Positions 7,356 through 15,193 of a stretch of DNA of 29,426 nt are shown in pieces. The position numbers and the translations under genes were made by a program. Position 1 is the stretch's first letter. Each line of letters opens with the position of its first letter. The stretch is from Candidatus Brocadiia bacterium (lineage in GTDB: Bacteria; Planctomycetota; MHYJ01; WSZJ01): the NCBI GenBank assembly GCA_013360825.1, contig JABWAY010000005.1, positions 1-29,426 on the forward strand, given 5' to 3'. A model generated the notes under the pieces. The model searched no databases. It was not told the DNA's origin and saw only the letters and a program-made list of their open reading frames with translations.

Positions 7356-8723
7356 ATGAAAGTCCTCCTCGCCGAAGACGAAAAGTCCATCGCCCTCACC
7401 CTCGGAGACGAACTCGAGGCAGCCCATCACGAAGTCGTTCACAAGGCCGATGGCCTCGCCGCACTCGACGCCGCCCTCAATGAACACTTCGACGTCGTCA
7501 TCTCCGACATCCGGATGCCGAACCTCGACGGCGAACAGCTCCTCGCGCGCCTCAAGGAGGCCCGCCCGGATCTCCCCGTCGTGCTCATGACCGGTTTCGG
7601 CACGATGGAATCCGTGATCAAGGCGATGCGCCTCGGGGCGTACGACTACCTCCAGAAACCGTTCGACACCCGCGAGGCCATCCTCATCCTCGAACGCCTC
7701 GCAAAAGTTCAGGAACTCCAGCGCAAGTGCGACTCGCTCCAGCGCGAACTCGAAGACAAGTACCGCTTCGAAAACATCATCGGCGCTTCCCCCAAGATGC
7801 AGTCGGTCTACTCCCTGATCCGGGCGGCGGCGACGAACGACTTCCCGGTGCTGATCACCGGAGAGACGGGGACCGGCAAGGAGCTGGTCGCGCACGCGAT
7901 TCACGTCAACTCTGCCCGCCGGAAGGCGGAACTCGTGAAGGTGAGCTGCCACAATTTCCCGGAGACGCTGCTCGAGAGCGAACTGTTCGGGCACGAGAAG
8001 GGGGCGTTCACGGACGCGAAGGAGCAGAAGATCGGGCGGTTCGAGCGCGCGCACCGCGGAACGATCTTCATCGACGACATCGACGACATGCCGCCCGGGG
8101 CGCAGGCGAAGATCCTGAACGTGCTCCAGGAGAAGAAGATCGAGCGGCTGGGCGGGACGCGGACGACGCTGGTGGACATCCGGATCATCGTCGCGACGAA
8201 GACCGACCTGATGAAGATGGTGAACGAGGGGCGGTTCCGGAACGACCTGTTTTACCGGCTGAACGTGGTGCCGATCGATCTGCCGCCGATGCGGGAGCGG
8301 GACGGCGACATCCCGCTTCTGATCCGGGAGTTCATCCGGAAGCACGGGGCGGGGAAGAACTACCAGATCAGTCCGCAGACGATGGGGGAGCTCGAGCATT
8401 ACGGGTGGCCCGGGAACGTGCGGGAGCTGGAGGGATCTGTGCAGCGGGCGATCGCGCTGTCCGGGGACACCGGGGAGTTGAGGAGGGAGCATCTGATCCG
8501 GGTGACGGCGAACACGCCGAAGGATCACCTGGTGCGTGCGGACCGGCGGCCGCTGAAGGATGTGCTGTCGGAGGCGGAGCGCGGGCACATCATGGGCGTG
8601 CTGAAGATCTGCAACGGGAAGAAGGGGGAGGCGGCGGAGCTGCTGGGCATCAGCCGCAAGAACCTGTGGGAGAAGCTGAAGGCGTTCGGAGTGGACGCCG
8701 GCGGAGAGGACACCGAGAAGTAA
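7356..8723 (+). CDS. NtrC-family sigma-54-dependent response regulator
   Basis: 455 residues. The receiver domain (1-120) has acidic residues near 7-9, phosphoacceptor Asp51 in ISDIRMP, the MTGFG threonine and Lys in LQKPFD. The AAA+ domain (about 145-385) has Walker A GETGTGKE at 169-176. The sigma-54 contact loop reads GAFTDA (216-221) rather than GAFTGA, Walker B reads FIDDID with Asp241 where Glu is usual, and the Arg-containing GRFRNDLFYRLNV segment is intact. A Fis-type helix-turn-helix (about 405-445) includes AAELLGISRKNLWEKL. No histidine kinase is encoded in the window. Flanking pilin genes with RpoN-type promoters suggest it activates them, as PilR does, but the family assignment to PilR itself is inference. 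Codon endings shift from C to G after about base 7800. Confidence 0.95.
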   Translation: MKVLLAEDEKSIALTLGDELEAAHHEVVHKADGLAALDAALNEHFDVVISDIRMPNLDGEQLLARLKEARPDLPVVLMTGFGTMESVIKAMRLGAYDYLQKPFDTREAILILERLAKVQELQRKCDSLQRELEDKYRFENIIGASPKMQSVYSLIRAAATNDFPVLITGETGTGKELVAHAIHVNSARRKAELVKVSCHNFPETLLESELFGHEKGAFTDAKEQKIGRFERAHRGTIFIDDIDDMPPGAQAKILNVLQEKKIERLGGTRTTLVDIRIIVATKTDLMKMVNEGRFRNDLFYRLNVVPIDLPPMRERDGDIPLLIREFIRKHGAGKNYQISPQTMGELEHYGWPGNVRELEGSVQRAIALSGDTGELRREHLIRVTANTPKDHLVRADRRPLKDVLSEAERGHIMGVLKICNGKKGEAAELLGISRKNLWEKLKAFGVDAGGEDTEK

Positions 8724-8727
8724 CGGG

Positions 8728-8743
8728 GTCACGTGCGGGTAAC
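8728..8743. promoter_or_regulatory. GTCAC-N6-GTAAC site upstream of pilin operon (site D)
   Basis: One mismatch from GTTAC-N6-GTAAC. It starts five bases after the regulator stop codon, about 121 bp before the predicted start of the promoter at 8831. Enhancer-like position for the pilin operon. Confidence 0.5.
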
Positions 8744-8830
8744 TCGGCGGTGCGGAAGGGGGGAGCGCAAAACACTCGCAAGTGAAGGATTCGTGCCGTA
8801 ATAGGGCTTTTATGCAGACGAAGTGAAGGA

Positions 8831-8846
8831 AGGCCCTGAATTTGCG
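8831..8846 (+). promoter_or_regulatory. Candidate sigma-54 promoter P3
   Basis: AGGCCCT-N4-TTGCG has the required GG-N10-GC (GG 8832-8833, GC 8844-8845) and the TTGC core, but deviates from TGGCACG at four outer positions. Predicted start near 8857, 65 bases before the operon's first ATG. Weaker than P1 and P2. The flanking AAGGC and GCCTT could also form a small stem. Confidence 0.5.
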
Positions 8847-8921
8847 CCTTAAGTCTGACGGCCCGAAGTCTGGCCAGTTCCAGTCCTGTTCTCCTCATGC
8901 AACGGGTTTCAGGAGACTCAC

Positions 8922-9443
8922 ATGCGCTCGAGCCGTGGATTCACGATCGTGGAACTGCTCGTCGTTCTCACGATCATCGCCGTCCTCGCCGCCCTGCTGC
9001 TGCCCGCACTCTCGGCGGCACGCTGCCGGAGCAAGCACAGCACGTCGCAGGCGACCATCCAGGACTTTTCCATCGCGCTCAAGGCGTACGAGTCCGACTT
9101 CGGCCGCTACCCCCCGAGCGAGGGCGCTTCGCCGAACCAGTACATCACCAACGGCGGCGCCGGAACCCTGGCGTTCATCATGTCCGCGAAGGGGCCGAAG
9201 AACGTTCCGTACTACGAGTTCCGCAGCGATCAGTACAAGGGGACGCAGTGGGTGACCGCGCTCCGCACGCCGTACAAGTACCGCGAGAACGCGAGCGTGT
9301 CCCCGAAGGCGGTGACGCCGGACCCGACCACGATGATGAACGTGCACACGTTCGACATGTGGGCCTGCGGCTGCAACGACCAGCCGGCCTGCAGCGAGAC
9401 GACGTCCGAGCCGCCGACCGCAGCCACGTTGAAGAACTGGTAG
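8922..9443 (+). CDS. Pseudopilin, GspG-like, first gene of operon
   Basis: 173 residues with leader MRSSRG and mature start FTIVELLVVLTIIAVLAALLL, Glu5 present. The soluble part has KAYESDFGRYPPSEG, typical of GspG-like proteins, and later a cysteine-rich patch CGCNDQPAC that could hold a disulfide or metal. ATG8922 follows AGGAG by six bases. The stop codon is part of TAGGAGGG, which also serves as ribosome site of the next gene. Role: subunit of a periplasmic pseudopilus or pilus. Exact subunit identity is uncertain. Confidence 0.88.
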   Translation: MRSSRGFTIVELLVVLTIIAVLAALLLPALSAARCRSKHSTSQATIQDFSIALKAYESDFGRYPPSEGASPNQYITNGGAGTLAFIMSAKGPKNVPYYEFRSDQYKGTQWVTALRTPYKYRENASVSPKAVTPDPTTMMNVHTFDMWACGCNDQPACSETTSEPPTAATLKNW

Positions 9444-9452
9444 GAGGGTCGC

Positions 9453-10019
9453 ATGCGCAGACACAGTTCAGGTTTTACCCTGCTGGAAATGCTGGTGGTG
9501 ATCGGCGTCATCGGCTTCCTCGCCGCGGCGCTGGTGGTGGCGGCCGTCGGGCTGAAGGCGCGGGCGAATATCGAGAAGACGTCCGCCATGGTCCGGCGCC
9601 TGGACACCGGGTGCGAGGCCTACCACACGCGCTTCCAGGATTACCCGGGGAACTACGCCAAGGGCGCGGTGCCCTCGATCAGCGACGACGTGACGCTGTA
9701 CGAGTATCTCGCGAAGCCGCTCGTCGGCATCGAGGGATACACCACGGCCGGGGCCCCGAAGAAGAAGAACCTGCCTCCGTTCGTCGAAATCAGCCCGAGC
9801 GAAGTCGTCGGCGACACGACGGCGACGATGGTCGCCAAGATCATCGACGCCTGGCAGAAGCCGATCCTGTACAAGCTGCCCGGCAGCGTGCACGGGACGA
9901 ACTACCCGGATCACTCCAAGAAGTTCGACATCCGGAGCCTGGGTGGCGATGGGGTGTCGATCTATGACGACCTGAATCCCGAAGACGATGTCTGCAACTG
10001 GACCTACGACCGCAAGTAA
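9453..10019 (+). CDS. Pseudopilin, GspG-like, paralogue of the gene at 6665
   Basis: 188 residues with leader MRRHSSG and mature start FTLLEMLVVIGVIGFLAAALV (Glu5). The motif DTGCEAYHTRFQDYPGNY closely matches the protein at 6665, and both end with a glycine-rich loop and a NW-[ST]-x-DR-like tail. This points to a duplication on the two sides of the regulator gene. It begins nine bases after the previous stop with an AGGAGGG ribosome site. Likely a major-type pseudopilin; whether the two paralogues are used alternatively is unknown. Confidence 0.88.
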   Translation: MRRHSSGFTLLEMLVVIGVIGFLAAALVVAAVGLKARANIEKTSAMVRRLDTGCEAYHTRFQDYPGNYAKGAVPSISDDVTLYEYLAKPLVGIEGYTTAGAPKKKNLPPFVEISPSEVVGDTTATMVAKIIDAWQKPILYKLPGSVHGTNYPDHSKKFDIRSLGGDGVSIYDDLNPEDDVCNWTYDRK

Positions 10020-10033
10020 CGAGAGGATATCTC

Positions 10034-10630
10034 ATGCGCAAGCGGAACGCGGGCTTCACGATGGTCGAAATGCTGGTCGTCGTCGCGATCATTCTGATCC
10101 TGGTCACGAGTTCGATCTCGATCCTGAGCGTGTTCATGCGCGGCCAGGGCATCAAGCAGGCCGGAAGCATTCTCGGCGGGCACATGATGCGCGCCCGGCA
10201 GCTCGCCGTGGCTGAAAAGGTCCGGATCTTCCTCGAAATCGATGAAACGAAGCAGGTCGTCCGGATCTGGCGTGACGTCGACCCGGACGGTCCGACCTCC
10301 GCCGCCGTCACCTACAGCGGGGTTCTGGAGAAGGGCACGGACGAGCAGGTCGGCGAGGAGTATCCGCTTCCCAAGAACATCTCCTTCGACGTGGGGCCCC
10401 GGACGGCGTTCGGGACGATTGCGGCGGCGTCGCCGAAGTACATCACGTTCTTCCCGGACGGGACGATGGTCATGCCCGCGGGGGAGAAGACCTTCAATCC
10501 GAACACCGACCCGAAGTCGACGCGGTCGGCCGACATGGTGCTGATCCAGAACGGGCAGGCGCACGAGGTTTACATCGATCTGAGTCCTGCGGGCGGAAAG
10601 ATCCGCAAGCAGGCTTATCGCACGGAGTAG
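10034..10630 (+). CDS. Minor pseudopilin, GspH-like
   Basis: 198 residues with leader MRKRNAG and mature FTMVEMLVVVAIILILVTSSI (Glu5). The following helix has MMRARQLAVAEKVRIFLEID, the pattern of GspH/FimT proteins, where a helix of small and charged residues leads to a beta-rich domain (phrases such as YITFFPDGTMV). Such minor subunits sit at or near the pilus tip. ATG10034 follows AGAGGA. The stop is followed by an AGGAGA ribosome site for the next gene. Confidence 0.85.
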   Translation: MRKRNAGFTMVEMLVVVAIILILVTSSISILSVFMRGQGIKQAGSILGGHMMRARQLAVAEKVRIFLEIDETKQVVRIWRDVDPDGPTSAAVTYSGVLEKGTDEQVGEEYPLPKNISFDVGPRTAFGTIAAASPKYITFFPDGTMVMPAGEKTFNPNTDPKSTRSADMVLIQNGQAHEVYIDLSPAGGKIRKQAYRTE

Positions 10631-10641
10631 GAGAAAACGAG

Positions 10642-11295
10642 ATGCGGCCGATTCGCCGGAGCCAGTCGGGCTTTACCCTGATCGAGATCCTGATCGCCCT
10701 GGTGCTCCTGATGGTCGGGATCGTCGGGATCCTGTCGCTCTTCCCGGTCGGGATCAAGAACGTGAACGAGTCCGTGAAGGACTCCAATGCCGCGAACATC
10801 ACGCAGTCGCTCTACGGTGCGGTGACGGAGGCGATGAGGCGTTCGGACGGGCTCACGGCGGTCGTCTGCCACGACGGCCTCCCGCTGTCGGGCGGCATCC
10901 CCATGGTGTCGATCACGCTTCCGTCGGCGGTGGGGGCGTCGGAGCTGTACCCGGATGTCGGGAAAGGGCGGCCGGGGACGGACACGACGCTGGAGGTGTA
11001 CCAGATGGGGACGGACACGCGGACGATCAACGTTCTCAACAGCGTGCAGAACGGGGTCGGGGCGGGCGGGGATCCGACGGATCCGCTGAGGCAGTATTCG
11101 TTCCAGATGGAGGTGAGCAAGCCGCCGGAGTCGGTGATCGTGGTCGACACGGCCGGGACGACGACCGATCTGCCGCTGTTCTCGGTCCGGTTCGTCGTCT
11201 ATCGCAGCTACTTCACGACTGTCGTGCCCGCCGGCGAGACGCACCCGGCGCAGGTCAAGGAGATTTCCGCGTTTGTCGCCGGATCCGGAGACTAG
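10642..11295 (+). CDS. Minor pseudopilin, GspI/PilV-like
   Basis: 217 residues with leader MRPIRRSQSG and mature FTLIEILIALVLLMVGIVGIL (Glu5), followed by LFPVGIKNVNESVKDSNAAN. The LIEILIAL-x-LLxVG pattern followed by a short polar stretch is typical of GspI/PilV-type minor subunits, which initiate pseudopilus assembly with GspJ and GspK homologues. The domain afterwards is beta-rich without further motifs. ATG10642 is preceded by AGGAGA overlapping the previous TAG. Confidence 0.83.
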   Translation: MRPIRRSQSGFTLIEILIALVLLMVGIVGILSLFPVGIKNVNESVKDSNAANITQSLYGAVTEAMRRSDGLTAVVCHDGLPLSGGIPMVSITLPSAVGASELYPDVGKGRPGTDTTLEVYQMGTDTRTINVLNSVQNGVGAGGDPTDPLRQYSFQMEVSKPPESVIVVDTAGTTTDLPLFSVRFVVYRSYFTTVVPAGETHPAQVKEISAFVAGSGD

Positions 11296-11304
11296 GAGCC
11301 ACCG

Positions 11305-12195
11305 ATGCGCAGAACTTCGTCCGGCTTCACCCTGATGGAACTGCTGGTCGCGGTCGGGCTGATGGTCATCCTGATGACCGCGGTCGTCCTGATTTTCTAT
11401 CGATCGACGGACGTGATGAAGATCAACACGGCGCGCATCACGATTTACGAGAACGCGCGGCAGGCAGTGGACACGCTGGCCGGCGACCTTCAGAATTCCG
11501 TCCCGTTCGACGGCGGGCAGCAGCGGATGTGGTTTCAGAATTTCGTGCGTCCGGCCGGGACGGCGCCGGTCGGGGACAATGTGGACGGAGCCCGGGATTA
11601 CGTCGGCATGGTCACGGTCGCGACCGCCCCGGCTCTCGGGACGCGGGAGTTGAGAACGGTGTACTCCGAGTACTATCTCCGGAACGACGACGACGCGGAA
11701 ACGAACTTCACCGGAGCCGGCTACACGTCGGCGCAGCGCAGCCAGCGCCAGATCTTCGTCCTGGTCCGCCGGATGTGGGCGATCCCGGCTTCCGTCGGCG
11801 GCAGCGATCCTCTGAAGACCGCCCAGATGGCCGGTGTTCCGCTTTCGGTGCCCAGCTACGCGGCCACGACGGCCCCGCCGGTTCTCGCCCCGCCTTTCAC
11901 GTTCATGTCCATGCCCCTGATCGAGGAAGGCGACCTCTGTCACTGGGTCATGTCCTTCAACATCGAAGCCTGCTACGACGCGAGCCCGACCGACCCGACC
12001 AATCCTGCGACCTACATGGAACTGGACGGGGCGGGGAACCCCTACCTGTCCTCCGTCATGCCTCTCGGGGACGCCCTCGCCACCGACCCCCGGATACCCC
12101 GCAAGTTCCGGATCACGATCCGGGTCATCGAGGGAGCCGGAGAACGCCAGGAGCGGACCTTCCAGCGCGAAGTCTGGTGCCCGCTGGGCGGTTAG
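11305..12195 (+). CDS. Minor pseudopilin, GspJ/PilW-like
   Basis: 296 residues, the longest of the set, with leader MRRTSSG and mature FTLMELLVAVGLMVILMTAVV (Glu5). The helix continues with YRSTDVMKINTARITIYENARQ and DTLAGDLQNSV, the amphipathic pattern of GspJ/PilW proteins whose C-terminal beta domain caps the filament. Last gene of the operon; a strong terminator follows 21 bases later. The ribosome site AGGAGCC again overlaps the upstream stop. No GspK homologue, assembly ATPase, platform protein or secretin lies in the window. Confidence 0.83.
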   Translation: MRRTSSGFTLMELLVAVGLMVILMTAVVLIFYRSTDVMKINTARITIYENARQAVDTLAGDLQNSVPFDGGQQRMWFQNFVRPAGTAPVGDNVDGARDYVGMVTVATAPALGTRELRTVYSEYYLRNDDDAETNFTGAGYTSAQRSQRQIFVLVRRMWAIPASVGGSDPLKTAQMAGVPLSVPSYAATTAPPVLAPPFTFMSMPLIEEGDLCHWVMSFNIEACYDASPTDPTNPATYMELDGAGNPYLSSVMPLGDALATDPRIPRKFRITIRVIEGAGERQERTFQREVWCPLGG

Positions 12196-12216
12196 CGCCG
12201 TGCTGAACATCTGATC

Positions 12217-12254
12217 GCCGGGCCCGGCCTCAACCGCCGGGCCCGGCTCGTTTT
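12217..12254 (+). terminator. Rho-independent terminator of pilin operon
   Basis: The 12-bp self-complementary word GCCGGGCCCGGC occurs twice (12217-12228, 12236-12247) around a 7-base loop and is followed by TCGTTTT. The two copies can pair with each other as a very stable 12-bp stem; each copy could also fold alone. Confidence 0.85.
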
Positions 12255-12273
12255 CCCGCCGAGGCATCGCCGC

Positions 12274-12302
12274 TTCCCACCAGCCCTCCCGACCTGTAAA
12301 AT
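12274..12302 (+). promoter_or_regulatory. Sigma-70-type promoter before kinase gene
   Basis: TTCCCA (12274-12279), 17-base spacer, TAAAAT (12297-12302). Predicted start near 12309, so the leader to ATG12329 is only about 20 bases, just enough for the GGAGGAG ribosome site. Confidence 0.55.
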
Positions 12303-12328
12303 CGTCCCCGGCACCCCGGAGGAGCGAC

Positions 12329-15193
12329 ATGGCGGAGAAAAGCGACACGCTCGACCCTGAACGGATGCAGGGGGAGGAGATCGGCGGCTGCAAGATCATT
12401 GAGAAGATCGCCACGGGCGGGATGGGGACGGTCTACCGGGCGGAGCAGGTTTCGATGAACCGGATGGTGGCGATCAAGTGCCTCGCCGAGGATTTTTCGC
12501 GGGACCAGCAGTATGTGGGGAGGTTCGTCCGCGAGGCGCGTGCGGCCGGGGAGCTGTCGCACACGAACCTGATCCATGTGATGGACGTCGGCGTGTATCA
12601 GGGCGTGTATTACTACATCATGGAGTACGTGGACGGACAGAGTGTGGACCGGATCCTGAAGATCAAGTCCAGGCTGGAGCCGGAGACGGCGGTCGAGATC
12701 CTGATTCAGGCGGCGAAGGCGCTGGCGTACGCGCACGAGCACGACATCATCCATCGGGACATCAAGCCGGACAACCTGATGATCACGAAGGACGGCGTGG
12801 TGAAGATCGCGGACCTGGGGATTGCGAAGAAGCTGGACCCGAATCGCGACGCGACGGATGCCGGGCTGGTGCTGGGGACGCCGAACTACATGGCGCCGGA
12901 GCAGGCCCAGGACGCGAGTCTGACGGACCGGCGGAGCGACATCTATGCGCTCGGTTCGACGGCCTACCACATGCTGACGGGGAAGCCGCCGTACACGGGG
13001 AAGAACGCGCTGGAGGTGCTGACCAGCGTCGTGAAGAAGAAGCCGGTCCCGATCGAGAAGGTCCGGCCGGATCTGCCGAAGGGGCTGGTGCAGGTGGTGA
13101 ACAAGATGATGATGCGGGATCCCTCGTCCCGGCACGCCTCGATGGTGGAATTGGCGAAGGACCTGGAGGCGTACAAGGCGGGGAAGCTGGCGATCCAGAA
13201 GGCGGAGACGTCGCGCTGGGAGGATGAGGACGACGAGGAGGCGGCCCAGAAGGCGCGCGTGGACCTGGAACTCGAGACGGACGAGGAATCCGCGCGCCGG
13301 TCGGGGGTGATTCTCCGCGGAAAGCCGAAGGCGGCGGGGGAAGCGGGCGAGTCGGTGAAGCTGAGCGGGACGCGGGTGATGCCGGCGGGGCCGGCTCCGG
13401 AGGCGATGAGCAATAAGGCGATCGGGGCGATCGTCGAGAAACCGAAGTCGAAGGTCGTTCCGGTGCTGACGCTGCTGGGTGCGATCGTGGTGGGGTGGAT
13501 CGGATGGGTGGTGGTGAAACGGATGACGGCGCCGCCCGAGCCGTCTCGTGACACCGGCCGGCTGCCCACGGTGGTGACGGATACCGGCGACAAGCCCGCG
13601 CCGGGAGAATTCGAGGCCGCGGAGGCGCTGGCCCAGGCGCGGATGTTCGAGAAGAAGACGGGGATTTCGCGCCTGGACGCGATGGCCAGCTACACCCACA
13701 TTTCCCGCCAGTACCCGGACACTCCCTCGGGAAAGGCCGCGGACGCCGAGGCCGACCGGATCCTGAAGGAGTGGACCACGGAGTTCGAGACGCGCATGAC
13801 GGACGCGCGGAAGCGGATCGAGGCGCTCGGCGAGGCCGGGTCGTTCGTTCCCGTGATCGAGTCTTCGCGGCGCGCCCGGAGCGTCGCGGCGGGGCGCCAG
13901 GAGTTCCTGCAGCAGGTGAATCTGCTGGACCGGGAGATCCAGGGCGAGGCGCAGAAGCGCTTCGACGCGATCATGGGGGCGGGCCGGGCGCATGCGGCGA
14001 AGAAGGACTGGCTTCCGGCGATTGCGGAGGCGATGCGGGTGGTCGGCATGGAGCATCCGTCGTTCCGCGACGACGCGCTGAAGTCCGTCTCGGACTGGCG
14101 TGAGAAATGGCGGGCCGAGCGTGAGGAGGCGATCGAGGAGTACTACCGGATCCTGCAGGAGGCGCAGCGGCTCGGTCGCGGGGATGAGGCGTCGAAGGTG
14201 GAGCCGCGCCCGGACCAGGCTCTTGAGAAGCTGAAGACGGCGGCGAAGCAGGAGTCGCTGAAGTCGATCGCCGCGGTGCTGGAGCAGGATGTGGAGCTGT
14301 TCCGGGACGCGGCGGCCGCGGTGGACGAGGCCTGGGCGGTGGTCGGGAAGATGGCGGCGGACGGGGCGCGGTGGAAGTTCAGCAAGGAGGCGTTTGCGAA
14401 CAACACCGAGGTCACGGTGAAGAAGGCGGAGCGCCCGCTGGTGATCGTGGATTTCAACGGGCGTCAGGTCCGGACGAAGCCGCTGGTCTACGAGGACATT
14501 TACGGCCTGGCCTCGAGCACGCTCCGGGGGACGCCGGAAGGCCGGAGGAAACTGGCGGCGTTCCTGTTCGGGCGGGGGGATGCCGCGGGTGCGCGCCGGC
14601 TGGTGGAGAAGGACGGGGCGGCGGAGTCGGGGGCGCTGCGCCGGCGGCTCGACGATTTCCGGATCCGGACGCAGCAGCTGCGGGGGGTCGCGGTGGACCT
14701 GCTCTCGTCGGAGGGGCAGCAGGCGTGGGATCCGAACAGGAAGAAGGGGGACTGGATCCCCAGGGCGAACGGGGAGGAGCTGTTCGGCTCCGGCGAGCCC
14801 GGGGAGATCGTGCTGGCCCAGATCCCGGAGGGCGCCTACGTCTTCGAGCTGGAGGCCCGCAAGGATTCCGGGCCGAGCGGATTCGGGGTGTTTTTCACGG
14901 CGTGGGGGGTGAACTACCAGTGGCAGATCGGGGATGAGACCAACACGTTTTCGATCGTGCGCGGAATCCCCTCGACCCGGACCGCGGACGTCGTCACGGC
15001 GGGCGACCCGATGCTGGTGAGGGTCGCCGTGATCGAGGACCGGGCGGTGGGGTGGATCAACGGCGAGCGGCGGTGGGAGATCTCCAAGTCGACGCCGGGG
15101 CAGCCGGAACCGGGGCCGGGGCTGGGGCTGGGCGTGCTGCACACGTTCGTGCGGTTCCGGCATGTGAAACTGGTGGAGCTGAGCCCGAAGTGA
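12329..15193 (+). CDS. Transmembrane Ser/Thr protein kinase with large extracytoplasmic region
   Basis: 954 residues. The Hanks-type kinase domain (about 20-290) has the Gly loop ATGGMGTVY, Lys50 in VAIK, HRDIKPDN with catalytic Asp144, DLG (Asp162) in place of DFG, and GTPNYMAPEQ. An acidic, Ala/Glu-rich juxtamembrane linker (about 295-370) is followed by one membrane segment near 375-397. Outside are helical, TPR-like repeats (YTHISRQYPDTPSG near 455) and a C-terminal beta-rich, lectin-like domain (about 825-950). It presumably senses an envelope signal and phosphorylates cytoplasmic Ser/Thr. The promoter at 12274 makes it separate from the pilin operon. Its stop overlaps the lpxH start (GTGA), so the two are probably translated together. 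Ligand and targets unknown. Confidence 0.93.
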   Translation: MAEKSDTLDPERMQGEEIGGCKIIEKIATGGMGTVYRAEQVSMNRMVAIKCLAEDFSRDQQYVGRFVREARAAGELSHTNLIHVMDVGVYQGVYYYIMEYVDGQSVDRILKIKSRLEPETAVEILIQAAKALAYAHEHDIIHRDIKPDNLMITKDGVVKIADLGIAKKLDPNRDATDAGLVLGTPNYMAPEQAQDASLTDRRSDIYALGSTAYHMLTGKPPYTGKNALEVLTSVVKKKPVPIEKVRPDLPKGLVQVVNKMMMRDPSSRHASMVELAKDLEAYKAGKLAIQKAETSRWEDEDDEEAAQKARVDLELETDEESARRSGVILRGKPKAAGEAGESVKLSGTRVMPAGPAPEAMSNKAIGAIVEKPKSKVVPVLTLLGAIVVGWIGWVVVKRMTAPPEPSRDTGRLPTVVTDTGDKPAPGEFEAAEALAQARMFEKKTGISRLDAMASYTHISRQYPDTPSGKAADAEADRILKEWTTEFETRMTDARKRIEALGEAGSFVPVIESSRRARSVAAGRQEFLQQVNLLDREIQGEAQKRFDAIMGAGRAHAAKKDWLPAIAEAMRVVGMEHPSFRDDALKSVSDWREKWRAEREEAIEEYYRILQEAQRLGRGDEASKVEPRPDQALEKLKTAAKQESLKSIAAVLEQDVELFRDAAAAVDEAWAVVGKMAADGARWKFSKEAFANNTEVTVKKAERPLVIVDFNGRQVRTKPLVYEDIYGLASSTLRGTPEGRRKLAAFLFGRGDAAGARRLVEKDGAAESGALRRRLDDFRIRTQQLRGVAVDLLSSEGQQAWDPNRKKGDWIPRANGEELFGSGEPGEIVLAQIPEGAYVFELEARKDSGPSGFGVFFTAWGVNYQWQIGDETNTFSIVRGIPSTRTADVVTAGDPMLVRVAVIEDRAVGWINGERRWEISKSTPGQPEPGPGLGLGVLHTFVRFRHVKLVELSPK

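Noticed and set aside
12230..15163. Long minus-strand open frame opposite the kinase gene
   Set aside because: Arg/Pro/His-rich composition, no motif, and exact antisense of a well-supported kinase; a normal effect of high GC.
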